Shown: positions 24,959 to 32,574, numbered from the stretch's first letter. The stretch: DNA of 59,668 bases from a virus (IMGVR_UViG_3300002518_000001:39031-98698); one strand, 5' to 3'. Notes: generated from the sequence alone by a model not told the origin. Made by a program: numbers and translations.

Positions 24959-27598
24959 ATGGGTTGGCGTCCTAAGTTTTCAGAGTTGGCTTTATATAAA
25001 GCAGGCGATGGGGATGGAGAGGCATTTAGCTTGGAGGCTCCGTCGCCGGAGGCCAAGCCGAGCGAGGCACAGCAGCCAGCCAGGCCGCCGACGTCGAAGT
25101 TGGCGAACCGCGAGACGCAACCAAGCACAGAGACGGTGGCCCCGCACGAGAACGCATCCAGCCCGCAGAGCAATTCGCTGTTGCAAGATTATCGGAGGCA
25201 GTGGCAAGAGATGGGTTTGGGGCGCCAGACCATCAGCCGTTTGCGCTTCGACGGCATCGAGCAGACAAGCCAGGGGGGAGACCCGTCCGAGGTGTGGGCT
25301 GATATTCATCGCCGAGCGGAGGGGATGGCCCACGATTACCAGATCCACGATATTGCTTCGAAGCATGATTTGGAGATGGAGCACCGCGATCATTTACTCC
25401 AGATCGACAGTTCGTTGGAGGGTGCGGGGAAGAATCGGGCCGAGCGTATCCGAGAGTTGCGCTCTATGGCGGAGGGGATGGCTCAACTACGAGACGGAAC
25501 AGCGGGTGTCGCGGATTGGGCAAGTGAGTATTTCTCTGGCTCTGAAGATATAGACGTGGATGAGTTGGACGACGGTCAGTTGGATGTCTTGCGCGGCGAG
25601 ATGATCGCGATGTCTCGCGGGTACGGTCCAGATTCGGTTCGGATGCTGTTGGAGCAGATGGCGGAAAGGATGCTCGACAAGAATCGTCATGGGGGAGAGG
25701 ACGACGAGGATGCAACGGGGTGGGGGAGTGATGGTGATGACGACGAGGAAAAGGTGGACCGGGAGGAGGCATTACGCCAGAGGTATCCCGACTTGAACCA
25801 TGCTCAGATGGAACAGTTGCTGTTTATGGAGTTCTCAAGAGAGAGAGATGGGAGCCCGATCGCGGACAGAGATGCCTTTTTGCAAAACATAGCGGGTACA
25901 TACAGAAGGTTCAACGAGAGGCAGTCGTGGACACCGACGGAGCGCGGTGAGAGAATTATCTCGGATATGATGTCGGAGCATAAGTTCTTGGGAGAGGAGG
26001 ATGCTCGACGGCTGGCATTGTGGGATGAGAGGTCTAAGCAAGCGGGTCGTTCGGAGCCTTGGCGGGATAGCCAGATTGCCTCGCGAGCCGAGAAGTTGCA
26101 CCTTCGGAGTTTTGGTGAAGAGGTTGGGATTGGGGAGGAGGATTTGACTCCCTATGAGTTAGAGGAGTTGTTTGACGAGTGGGAATTTGTTATTGGGGAA
26201 GGGCTTTCGCGAGAGGCAGCGGGACAGCAGGTACGAGAGAGCTTGGAAGCGATTCTTCCTCCGGAGAGACCGTCTTTTTCAGAGACTCAAGAAGATTGGA
26301 GGGATGGGACGGCGGACAGTCGAAGTCGCTTGGGGGCTCCGAATATTCCGCACCATGCTGTGCGTGAGTACGCCGACAGAGATCATTCGTGGATGCATCC
26401 GTTGTTGGTAGATGCGAATAATCCGAGGGATGCGATCAGGCAGTTGGTGCAGAATCCTGTGTTTGCCAGTCTGGCGACAGTTGGTGGGTTAGAGGCACAG
26501 TTGGAGGAGCGCTTTGAGTATGGTTCGTTTCATGCGGAAGGACGCCTCACGTTGGGGGGGAGGAGTGCAGGAACGATAACACGAGAGATCACGGATGCCG
26601 GAGGATATTTGGTTCTGGGAAATGAACTGTTGAAGGTGGAGCCTATTGCCAGGGGGCGGGATTATTCGTTGCAGTTTTATGCTCGGCAGGAAGATTTCTT
26701 GCGCGGGCTGACGGATCATTGGGATGACGATACCAAGAGGAAGACGAAGGTTTCTATTTCGACGGCATGGGTCGGCAAGTACCATTGGATGTCGCAAGGG
26801 TTCAGGTACTCCTCTCCAGGGGAGAGAAAGGATCATCTTCGAGGAATGATGGTGGCCTTGGATAGGTTGAGCCGCACGGGTGGGTATCTCGCTACAAGAG
26901 ATGTGTCTCGTGAAGATGCAGTGAGTGCGGTTGGCCAATCAAAGAGGTTGGGAGATATTGGTTTTTCGGACAGCGATTTGGCGGGAGTGCGGTCTCAGCT
27001 AGAGGAGTGCATCGACACAGAGGCCGAGCCGTGGGACGTCTTAGAGTTGGATGTCGGCCCTGATTTCTGGATGGGTGCCAGTGGGTCTGGATCTATTCAC
27101 ACAGCGGTGGCGGGTAATTTGATCAAGCTCTTGGCCTTGGCGGGCCAAGGTTGGTCTGGGGTGAAGCGGGTGCATGGGATGCGAGAGAAGGATGCGGAGG
27201 GTATTGCCTATGCCGACAGGCGTCGGCATGCGGCGGCAGAGCGTGCTCGTGAAGAGGGTCGTTCTTGGGGGTGGATGGGGCAGCGGGACAAGGCTGAAAA
27301 GGGCTTCGTTGTCAAATCAGGACGGGTTCCCGGTTATATGTATCATGATGAGTCTCCTCATAAAGATAGAGGCTTTCGAGTCCACCAAAGAGAACCGGAG
27401 CATATAGATATGAAGAGAAAAGACGATAAGTCCAGGCACAAAGAAGGAAACGACGGTTGGTTTTGGGAGGACTTGGGCGGCGAGGTAGTCCGGGCCAAAG
27501 AGCCAGATGACGGAATCGATCGAATGGTCTCGGATGACGACGCCGCAACAACAGCAGGATTCGGTGTTGTCAAGAAAGGCGATATGGACATGGACTAG
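24959..27598 (+). CDS. Polyvalent-like protein with degenerate GNAT-type domain
   Basis: 879 residues. ATG 24959 has GGAGG five bases upstream. The N-terminal 480 residues are acidic, helical and linker-rich. Residues 480-650 align with the protein at 46952-48187, including RDYSLQFYARQEDFLR against GYSSQFYARQEDYLR, and WMSQGFRYS against WMTQGYRFS. In that paralogue the segment carries a GNAT acetyl-CoA loop; here the RxxGxG part is eroded, so activity is doubtful. A second shared block (NLIKLLALAGQGWSGVKRVHG) follows. The protein ends AGFGVVKKGDMDMD. No metal-binding or kinase motif is seen. Confidence 0.8.
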   Translation: MGWRPKFSELALYKAGDGDGEAFSLEAPSPEAKPSEAQQPARPPTSKLANRETQPSTETVAPHENASSPQSNSLLQDYRRQWQEMGLGRQTISRLRFDGIEQTSQGGDPSEVWADIHRRAEGMAHDYQIHDIASKHDLEMEHRDHLLQIDSSLEGAGKNRAERIRELRSMAEGMAQLRDGTAGVADWASEYFSGSEDIDVDELDDGQLDVLRGEMIAMSRGYGPDSVRMLLEQMAERMLDKNRHGGEDDEDATGWGSDGDDDEEKVDREEALRQRYPDLNHAQMEQLLFMEFSRERDGSPIADRDAFLQNIAGTYRRFNERQSWTPTERGERIISDMMSEHKFLGEEDARRLALWDERSKQAGRSEPWRDSQIASRAEKLHLRSFGEEVGIGEEDLTPYELEELFDEWEFVIGEGLSREAAGQQVRESLEAILPPERPSFSETQEDWRDGTADSRSRLGAPNIPHHAVREYADRDHSWMHPLLVDANNPRDAIRQLVQNPVFASLATVGGLEAQLEERFEYGSFHAEGRLTLGGRSAGTITREITDAGGYLVLGNELLKVEPIARGRDYSLQFYARQEDFLRGLTDHWDDDTKRKTKVSISTAWVGKYHWMSQGFRYSSPGERKDHLRGMMVALDRLSRTGGYLATRDVSREDAVSAVGQSKRLGDIGFSDSDLAGVRSQLEECIDTEAEPWDVLELDVGPDFWMGASGSGSIHTAVAGNLIKLLALAGQGWSGVKRVHGMREKDAEGIAYADRRRHAAAERAREEGRSWGWMGQRDKAEKGFVVKSGRVPGYMYHDESPHKDRGFRVHQREPEHIDMKRKDDKSRHKEGNDGWFWEDLGGEVVRAKEPDDGIDRMVSDDDAATTAGFGVVKKGDMDMD

Positions 27599-27683
27599 GG
27601 GGCACCGGGGGCAGGTCAATTTTTTTTTGCTCCAAGGTGTCCAAACAATGAACCTCTTTGTGTATATGTAAGCGTGACAGATC

Positions 27684-27764
27684 GCCAAGGTGGTGGAATG
27701 GCAGACACGCCGGATTCAAAATCCGGTGCCTCACGGCGTGAGGGTTCGAATCCCTCTCTTGGCA
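27684..27764 (+). tRNA. tRNA-Leu(CAA)
   Basis: Complete cloverleaf: acceptor GCCAAGG with TCTTGGC, anticodon loop TTCAAAA reading CAA, a long class II variable arm and T arm GAGGGTTCGAATCCCTC. CCA is not encoded. It reads TTG, the leucine codon used most in this phage outside the scaffold and capsid genes, which explains its retention. Confidence 0.95.
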
Positions 27765-27769
27765 TAGTC

Positions 27770-27823
27770 AACACTCGACATTCTCGTGGAACGGGACTGT
27801 CCACAGACGGAGTGTCGAGTGTT
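27770..27823 (+). terminator. Long hairpin between tRNA genes
   Basis: An 11-bp perfect stem (AACACTCGACA with TGTCGAGTGTT) encloses a smaller hairpin (GTGGA with TCCAC) and is followed by TCTACTT. It may be a terminator or an RNase processing structure separating the first two tRNAs. Confidence 0.6.
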
Positions 27824-27844
27824 TCTACTTAGTGTTTCTATTTA

Positions 27845-27917
27845 GGGTGTGTAGCTGAATGGGTTAGCGGGAGTCTTTAAAACTCTGTCCAAGTGGGTTC
27901 AATTCCCACCATGCCCG
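27845..27917 (+). tRNA. tRNA with UUA anticodon (ochre-suppressor type)
   Basis: Cloverleaf: acceptor GGGTGTG with CATGCCC, D stem GCTG with TAGC, anticodon stem GGAGT with ACTCT around the loop CTTTAAA, and T arm GTGGGTTCAATTCCCAC. Position 33 is T and positions 34-36 read TTA, which pairs with the stop codon UAA. A lysine tRNA would need one more T. Many genes in the window end in TAA with tight overlaps to the next gene, so wholesale TAA recoding is unlikely. The charging amino acid is unknown. Confidence 0.72.
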
Positions 27918-27939
27918 TGAGAGCAATTATGTGGAAGTT

Positions 27940-28239
27940 ATGGCAAAAAACGCAGACGAGTTGAGTCAAGCTGAAAAGGATCATTTTTACGAATTCTTAG
28001 TTGCCCATACGGGTGACTTTCTATGCTCTTGTTGTGGCCGAGATAAATGGCAAATTATGCCTGTCCGAGCACATCTACCGTCTTTGAATTTCAGGGATGG
28101 TGTCGGAACACATATGGTCCCTGTATATATGGTTTATTGTTCGAACTGTGCCAAGTTCGAGACTTTTCACGCAGCGGTTGTGCGAGAGTGGGAAAGCCAG
28201 CTTCCTCCACCAGCAGAGACATCGAACTTGGACGTCTAG
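27940..28239 (+). CDS. Small zinc-ribbon protein
   Basis: 99 residues. Two cysteine knuckles (CSCCGRDKW and CSNCAKFE) about 40 residues apart form a treble-clef or zinc-ribbon fold, with a conserved-looking VPVYMVYCSNC strand between. The ATG at 27940 was chosen over an in-frame GTG nine bases earlier; neither has a strong ribosome binding site. It sits between tRNA genes. Nucleic-acid binding is likely, but the target is unknown. Confidence 0.7.
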   Translation: MAKNADELSQAEKDHFYEFLVAHTGDFLCSCCGRDKWQIMPVRAHLPSLNFRDGVGTHMVPVYMVYCSNCAKFETFHAAVVREWESQLPPPAETSNLDV

Positions 28240-28291
28240 CGAACGTTTGTGTTAGTGTTGATCTTTCAAAATAGAATAGAAAACATCTGAT

Positions 28292-28389
28292 GGATGGGTA
28301 GCTTATTTGGATAAAGCACTCTGTTTCTTTCAAACCGCCCGTTTCAAGGCCACAGAGAGATGTAGGTTCGACTCCTGCCCCATTCACCA
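28292..28389 (+). tRNA. tRNA-like gene with a 29-base anticodon loop
   Basis: Acceptor GGATGGG with CCCATTC, D stem GCTT with AAGC, T arm GTAGGTTCGACTCCTGC and an encoded CCA are all normal. The anticodon stem CTCTG with CAGAG is perfect but encloses 29 bases instead of 7. Either a 22-base insert must be removed, or the gene is not decoding. Identity cannot be assigned; different cut points give different anticodons. Confidence 0.65.
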
Positions 28390-28400
28390 TTTTATTTTTG

Positions 28401-28746
28401 AGTTTTGCGCTGTGGTTGGAAGACACAGCGGCTTCGCGGGATCGTAATGTTCGCGGGGTCGATAGAATCGAGGTCGTAAGCTCGATAGATTGGGTGGAGC
28501 CGAAAGGTCGTAATTCGTTTAGTTCCGTGGGGAGATGCCGCTCTTTAGAAAATTTACCCTTGGGAGGGTCATTTTCGAGAGGGACGCATGTTAAGCACCG
28601 TTCGCAAACGTAGAGCTTCGGCGATGAGCGAGAACGACTCGCCTCCAACGAGATTGTGGATCTCTCACGGGTGACCGCGAGAACCAAGTAAGAGCAATCG
28701 AGTTGGTTTCAATCTAGGATTGTGGGTTCGAACCCCACCAAAACTC
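28401..28746 (+). tRNA. Interrupted tRNA-like gene, about 270-base insert
   Basis: The 5' end AGTTTTG and the 3' CAAAACT pair as a 7-bp acceptor. A D arm (CTGT with ACAG, GG in the loop) follows the 5' end, and the T arm GTGGGTTCGAACCCCAC precedes the 3' end. Between them lie about 270 structured, GC-rich bases with several small hairpins and a GCCGAAAGGT-type element. No group I intron core (P, Q, R, S) is recognisable. An unrecognised intron, or a tRNA-capped structured RNA, are the alternatives. Confidence 0.5.
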
Positions 28747-28978
28747 ACTGTTTATCAAGTCGTGCCCTTAAGTGTTGGTGCAGACCGGAGCAAAATGGGA
28801 AAAGACTCCGTGCCCTTGAACAATATGCCCTTATTGGGGGTGCGGTGGGGCCTTTTCGAGAGAGAGGGTTCTTCCGTGCACATGGCCATGGCAGCTTGGC
28901 GGGAAACCGAACAAGTGTCTCATATTGTGGGGTGTTCCTAGAAACCGAAACACTCACGTACCTTGAAAGAGGTGCACC

Positions 28979-29046
28979 GGGATCATAGATCGGGAGATCG
29001 CTCGCAGATACGGCGGGAGGTGCAGGTTCGACTCCTGCTGGTTCCA
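28979..29046 (+). tRNA. Atypical short tRNA-like cloverleaf
   Basis: Acceptor GGGATCA with TGGTTCC (three G-U pairs), a tiny D arm GATC-GGGA-GATC, anticodon stem CTCGC with GCGGG, and T arm GCAGGTTCGACTCCTGC. The anticodon loop AGATACG lacks the U at position 33. The 230 bases upstream hold no gene I can support. This may be a decayed tRNA, or the 3' half of another interrupted one whose 5' half I did not find. Confidence 0.45.
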
Positions 29047-29101
29047 CCCTTCTTGGTGCTTTTACTCCTCCTGTTCCTGGGGTGATAACATCGAGAAGCT
29101 T

Positions 29102-29172
29102 GCTGCATTCGTCTAGTGGTAAGACGCCACCCTGTCACGGTGGAATCAGGAGTTCGATTCTCCTATGTGGCG
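29102..29172 (+). tRNA. tRNA-Asp(GUC)
   Basis: Acceptor GCTGCAT with ATGTGGC, D stem GTCT with AGAC, anticodon stem CCACC with GGTGG and loop CTGTCAC giving GUC, T arm AGGAGTTCGATTCTCCT. CCA is not encoded. Discriminator G, as usual for aspartate. Confidence 0.95.
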
Positions 29173-29177
29173 TGATT

Positions 29178-29250
29178 GCCAACGTAGCTCACTTGGTAGA
29201 GCAGTTGATTCGTAATCAACAGGTACGCGGTTCGATCCCGCGCGTTGGCT
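29178..29250 (+). tRNA. tRNA-Thr(CGU)
   Basis: Acceptor GCCAACG with CGTTGGC, D stem GCTC with GAGC, anticodon stem GTTGA with TCAAC and loop TTCGTAA giving CGU, T arm CGCGGTTCGATCCCGCG. Five bases after tRNA-Asp, so probably cotranscribed with it. Confidence 0.95.
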
Positions 29251-29340
29251 CTTTTCTTTCTCGCACTGTCGGGTCTGCTGGTGGTTTGTAGGTTATTTCG
29301 TCAGTGTCTTCTCGTCTGGTGTGGGAAAGAAATCTTTATG

Positions 29341-29355
29341 GTTCAGTCACTGAAC
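29341..29355. repeat. 15-bp palindrome, copy 10
   Basis: GTTCAGTCACTGAAC, perfect consensus, followed by TTTTT and five bases before the tRNA-Glu gene. Confidence 0.88.
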
Positions 29356-29360
29356 TTTTT

Positions 29361-29434
29361 GGCTCCATCGTCTAACTGGCCAGGATACCGGGCTTTCATC
29401 TCGGAAATCATGGGTTCGAGACCCTGTGGAGTCG
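29361..29434 (+). tRNA. tRNA-Glu(UUC)
   Basis: Acceptor GGCTCCA with TGGAGTC, anticodon stem CCGGG with CTCGG and loop CTTTCAT giving UUC. The T stem has only three clean pairs (GGG with CCC) plus mismatches, so it is weaker than in the other tRNAs. A hairpin (CTGTTC with GAACAG) follows directly and may aid 3' processing. Confidence 0.85.
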
Positions 29435-29542
29435 CTGTTCGGGAGACCGCAAGGTGCGGTAGGGAGAACAGAAAGCTTGTCTTTCACAATTACAGTTGTC
29501 CACTATTCCTGTGGGAGGGTTCCCCGCCTCTCGAATAATTTT

Positions 29543-29728
29543 GCAGAGTTATCCAAATTGGAAAAGGGAATCCCTGAACAGGGATGGTTCATCGAAGAGA
29601 TCGCTGATCGACGTGCCTCACTATGGGACAAAAGCGTTGTATTCGACGCATACAAACGGCAGCGAAATACCGGGGCAATCGTGGACGCACGAGATTGAGC
29701 TTTGGGGGTTCGAATCCCTCACTCTGCA
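29543..29728 (+). tRNA. Interrupted tRNA-like gene, GAA-type anticodon arm
   Basis: Acceptor GCAGAGT with ACTCTGC pairs perfectly. A D arm (TCC with GGA) and a hairpin ATCCC-TGAACA-GGGAT follow; if the loop is taken as CTGAACA the anticodon is GAA (Phe). The T arm GGGGGTTCGAATCCCTC comes only after about 110 further bases. The insert therefore lies in the variable region, not the anticodon loop. A short reading frame runs through it but overlaps the RNA and is not called. Confidence 0.5.
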
Positions 29729-29761
29729 TTCTGCATTCCCAAGAGATAGGAGATCCAGGAT

Positions 29762-30022
29762 ATGAAAGTTTATGTTGTGATGGTGGATGCTTATGGCATT
29801 GAAACGACTATCCAAGGCCCGGCTTTTCGCGATCCGGAGAAAGCGATTGAGAATGCTCGCGAGCTTGTGATGGATCATTGGGATGGAGAGCATGAGAGAG
29901 AGGTCCGGAGGGCTGACCCGTCGGAAGAGGAGCGTCTTTCGGCACAGGGATACCCCATCTTCTCTGAGACCTACAATTATGAGAACGACGCAGTGAAGGT
30001 TTTTGCTGTCGAGTTACAGTAA
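29762..30022 (+). CDS. Unidentified 86-residue protein
   Basis: Start preceded by GGAGATCCAGG. An acidic, compact alpha/beta protein beginning MKVYVVMVDAYGIE and ending with a beta strand KVFAVELQ; helical middle (PEKAIENARELVMDHWD). Small proteins of this type are common in phage accessory regions. Its stop overlaps the next start (TAATG), so the two are coupled. Confidence 0.82.
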   Translation: MKVYVVMVDAYGIETTIQGPAFRDPEKAIENARELVMDHWDGEHEREVRRADPSEEERLSAQGYPIFSETYNYENDAVKVFAVELQ

Positions 30023-30279
30023 TGGCCATCGACGACGCTATGTTGTGGCTCAAGGGTCTCACTTATTCCCAGCGAGACAAGGTCAAAGATTGGATTAAGG
30101 AGACTTTCGGCGGAGGCAGCTTGCCCATTTTAGTCGAGCAAGCATTCTTACACATGCCACCCGAAGTGATCGGCGGCGTATACCAAGGCATCCCAGAATT
30201 TGAAGAGAGAAGCCGGGAGTTCTCGGAGAGAGAGATTCTTCGGTTTAAAGAAGAACACTATCCACAAAAAACAAAATAG
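30022..30279 (+). CDS. Unidentified 85-residue protein
   Basis: Coupled to the preceding gene by a TAATG overlap. Helical and charged, with DKVKDWIKETFGGGSLPILVEQ near the middle and a C-terminal charged helix. No domain recognised. It ends 20 bases before the tmRNA, so the tmRNA may be processed from the same transcript. Confidence 0.82.
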   Translation: MAIDDAMLWLKGLTYSQRDKVKDWIKETFGGGSLPILVEQAFLHMPPEVIGGVYQGIPEFEERSREFSEREILRFKEEHYPQKTK

Positions 30280-30298
30280 GAGGAATGGTTTCCAGTGC

Positions 30299-30713
30299 GG
30301 GGGTGAACAGGTTTTCGATCATCCAAGTACGCTCATAGATAGCACGCCGAGGATTCAGGTGGCCTCGTAAAAAACCTGAAAACCAAGCAACTGCCAACAG
30401 CAATTACTACGCCGACAAGGTTTGGAGCTTCGGAGTCGCTTGCGACGTCGCTGCACCCTGCCACGTTAGCAACCAAGAAGTCGCCCTCTTCGCGTAAGAG
30501 GTCGCCCCTGCGTCACCTTTCCTGTGGGTGATGTGGGGAACTAAGCAGGATAGCGGTGGAGCAGTGGTCATGCCTGCCTGTGAAAAAAGACCGTTCGCCG
30601 GGACGTCCTTTTCTCTTTGTGGATGCCCGGATGAACTGAGAGCAAGGAGATAAGCGTGTAGAAGTCTGGAGTTGTCTTGAGGTGAGACGCGGGTTCGATT
30701 CCCGCCACCTCCA
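30299..30713 (+). ncRNA. ssrA: Transfer-messenger RNA (tmRNA)
   Basis: About 415 nt. The 5' GGGGGUG pairs with 3' CACCUCC and places the G3-U70 wobble (30301 with 30710) that alanyl-tRNA synthetase requires. The T arm is GCGGGTTCGATTCCCGC in the GAGACGCGGG context typical of tmRNA. PK1 is recognisable from GCCGAGG and GGCCTCGTAAAAAACCTG, nearly identical to the E. coli arrangement. The tag frame resumes at GCC 30393 (or GCA 30387), reads ANSNYYADKV and ends VALFA before TAA 30495-30497, 34 residues in all, which is long. CC follows the discriminator, but the terminal A is not encoded. tmRNA with SmpB frees stalled ribosomes and tags the product for proteolysis. Confidence 0.92.
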
Positions 30714-30994
30714 CCGGCACTGTGAGCGTTGGCTTGCTGTTTGGGTTCAAAGGCTCAGGCAGTGACCCACGCTGGAACTTGCGACAAAATTCATTTACTT
30801 TGACCCTGAACGTTTTTTTGTTGCGAGGTGTGTCTGAAATATGACCACAGTGCTTGTTACTTGTGCGGGAACACATGGGTGTTCAAGGGGTCCGAAAGAC
30901 CCTGGCCTCGTTGCAAGGTCAATACTCGTCGTGAAGAGCGGCGATAGTCCATGTAAGAGCATCGTGTGCAACCGCGATGTCGTTCCCGCTCCCT

Positions 30995-31064
30995 GTGGGT
31001 GTAGCTCAGTTGGTAGAGCGAGGGTCGCTCCCTGTCGGTGGTTCGAATCCACCTGCCCACACCA
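30995..31064 (+). tRNA. tRNA-like gene with a shortened anticodon arm
   Basis: Acceptor GTGGGTG with TGCCCAC, D arm GCTC with GAGC around AGTTGGTA, T arm GGTGGTTCGAATCCACC and an encoded CCA are all standard. The anticodon region is six bases short: a 4-bp stem AGGG with CCCT around a five-base loop TCGCT. A 10-base direct repeat, CGCTCCCTGT, occurs at 30987 and again inside this arm at 31026, as if the arm had been replaced by copying. The 280 bases between the tmRNA and this gene hold small hairpins but no gene I can support. Confidence 0.6.
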
Positions 31065-31156
31065 TTTGCTATGGAAGATGTTCGCGGGTTGTGTGTGCAG
31101 CCCACTTCCGGATATGCTATTCAAAACTTGGGTCTTCGCGAGGAGTAGTTTAGAGG

Positions 31157-31315
31157 ATGAAAGTTAGTGTCGATAGAGTGAAGAACGCTCTGAATAGATT
31201 GGAGATTGTTGCTCTCCGGGAAAGCAAGCGTCGTCGTCGCAAGTGGCTTGTGAGGACGTTTGTTATGGGTGTTCTCTTCTTTTTCTTTGTGTTAGTGGTA
31301 ACTCTTCTCCTGTAG
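31157..31315 (+). CDS. Small basic membrane protein
   Basis: 52 residues starting ATG 31157, with AGGAG 11 bases upstream. A charged N-terminal helix and RRRRKW patch precede a C-terminal transmembrane helix (FVMGVLFFFFVLVVTLLL), giving positive-inside topology. The last codons overlap the first ten bases of tRNA-Asn, which is unusual but possible. Holin-like or envelope-remodelling roles cannot be distinguished. Confidence 0.55.
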   Translation: MKVSVDRVKNALNRLEIVALRESKRRRRKWLVRTFVMGVLFFFFVLVVTLLL

Positions 31316-31378
31316 CTCGATTGGCAGAGCGGCGGACTGTTAATCCGTAGGTTGTGGGTTCGAGTCCCACCAGGAGAG
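31306..31378 (+). tRNA. tRNA-Asn(GUU)
   Basis: Acceptor TCTCCTG with CAGGAGA, D stem GCTC with GAGC, anticodon stem CGGAC with GTCCG-type pairing and loop TGTTAAT giving GUU, T arm GTGGGTTCGAGTCCCAC. Discriminator G. CCA not encoded. Closely resembles bacterial tRNA-Asn. Confidence 0.95.
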
Positions 31379-31473
31379 CAATTGCCCCTTTTGATCTGTT
31401 CGTTGGTCGGATTAAAGGGGGCATTTTTGTATATATGGTCAAAGCCTGTTTTGTCTTGAATAGGAGAGGAGCC

Positions 31474-32232
31474 ATGTGGATACGCGGGTGGGATGCCCTG
31501 ACTGATATAGAGAAAAAACTCTGTCGTATTTACTTTGAACGGAGAGCTTGGTGCTATGCTCCGCGTCATTCCCGGTACGGAAAGTATGGCCACAAGGGTG
31601 TCAAGTTCGCACGGAAGTGGCACAAGGTGGAGAACTTTCTGACTTGGGCGATCCCTCGATACAAAGCGGGGTGGTGGTTGATCCGCTTGGATTTATCCAA
31701 AGGGTATGGTCCAGAGAATTGCGATTTCATTGATCCGAAGCAGGCGATCCGGCAACGTCAAAACCACAAGCTCACGCAGTTGACGGCATTTGGTGTGTCG
31801 AAGTCACTGTCGGAGTGGGCAGAAGACGACCGAGTGATTCATCCTGCGACGACGCTATCGACACGAGTGGGTGCTTTGCGAAAAGCTCTGGCTCTGAGCT
31901 TGGACGATCCGATCGGCGTGGAAGATGCCGAGTACTTGCTGGTGGCCCCGCGTCGCCAAGGCGTCAGGTTGGACTTTCCGAGTCTTCGGGAGAGTGAGGC
32001 GTTTGCAAGCGAAGCGATATGGACTGCCGAGCAGGAAGCTTTGGCAGTGGAGAAGCACTTGCCGGTGGTTGGGATTGTGGCTCCGGAGCCACCGACTCCG
32101 GAGCCAGAGTTAGATCTTTCAGAACATCTGATGCGCGAACTCGATGTGATTGAGATTGCCTTGTCGGCGGTTGAGGAAGAGGGTCATCTTTACAGCGTGC
32201 TCCGAGGAGGTTTGGGGGTTCTCCTCAAGTAA
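31474..32232 (+). CDS. HNH-like phage DNA-binding protein
   Basis: 252 residues with AGGAGAGG upstream. Residues 25-95 follow a pattern common in phage HNH-type and related proteins: YGHKGVKFARKWHKVENFLTW, then IRLDLSKGYGPENCDFIDPKQAIRQRQN, equivalent to the LDRIDNNGnYePeNCRWAT box. The histidines expected for an active HNH site are not obvious. A following helical region (LTQLTAFGVSKSLSEWAEDDR) is HTH-like. Such proteins are often free-standing homing endonucleases or their decayed relatives. Its place next to the tRNA island fits, because such islands are homing targets. Confidence 0.7.
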   Translation: MWIRGWDALTDIEKKLCRIYFERRAWCYAPRHSRYGKYGHKGVKFARKWHKVENFLTWAIPRYKAGWWLIRLDLSKGYGPENCDFIDPKQAIRQRQNHKLTQLTAFGVSKSLSEWAEDDRVIHPATTLSTRVGALRKALALSLDDPIGVEDAEYLLVAPRRQGVRLDFPSLRESEAFASEAIWTAEQEALAVEKHLPVVGIVAPEPPTPEPELDLSEHLMRELDVIEIALSAVEEEGHLYSVLRGGLGVLLK

Positions 32233-32261
32233 ACAAGGACTCGACGTATTACAATGCATCT

Positions 32262-32384
32262 GTGGCCTTGAATGTGGCGGTCAAGGCGATCTCCCGGATG
32301 ATGCCAAGGTATGTGGTAGAGTATGTGGAGGAGAACTTGCCAGGTGTTTTGGACGATTTCACTCAGAGGTTGAAAGATGAGTAA
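32262..32384 (+). CDS. Possible 40-residue protein
   Basis: A GTG-started frame reading MALNVAVKAISRMMPRYVV and ending RLKDE, overlapping the next start as ATGAGTAA. The overlap style and even codon use suggest a real gene. The ribosome binding site is poor, and the frame is open further upstream without a canonical start, so the N-terminus is uncertain. Confidence 0.4.
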   Translation: MALNVAVKAISRMMPRYVVEYVEENLPGVLDDFTQRLKDE

Positions 32385-32574
32385 GCTCAGTGAGACTATT
32401 GCTCGGTACTGCCTTGAGGAAGGGAGTATTGTGGACTGCGAGGTGTTCGAGGATTGGATTGCGGCAGCAAGAGAGCAGGAGCGAACGATCGAGGAGATCG
32501 TCCAACAGAGCATGGAGCTTCGGGCAGAGTTGGAGACCGTCAAGCAGCTTGGTCGAAATGGGATTGTGTCGTGA
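32377..32574 (+). CDS. Unidentified 65-residue helical protein
   Basis: Acidic and almost entirely helical (SETIARYCLEEGSIVDCEVF, then QERTIEEIVQQSMELRAELE). Coupled to the following gene by a TGATG overlap. No domain recognised. Confidence 0.7.
   Translation: MSKLSETIARYCLEEGSIVDCEVFEDWIAAAREQERTIEEIVQQSMELRAELETVKQLGRNGIVS

Noticed and set aside
27845-27917. Genome-wide recoding of TAA as a sense codon
   Set aside because: TAA ends the ParB-like, portal and peptidase genes with tight or overlapping downstream starts, and reading through gives no conserved continuation.
28401-28746. Group I self-splicing intron inside the tRNA-like gene
   Set aside because: I searched by eye for the conserved core, including the GACUA-type segment, and did not find it. 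An intron of another kind remains possible.
29426-29698. 90-residue rightward frame between tRNA-Glu and the 86-residue gene
   Set aside because: It overlaps both tRNA-Glu and the interrupted tRNA-like gene at 29543 and lacks a ribosome binding site.
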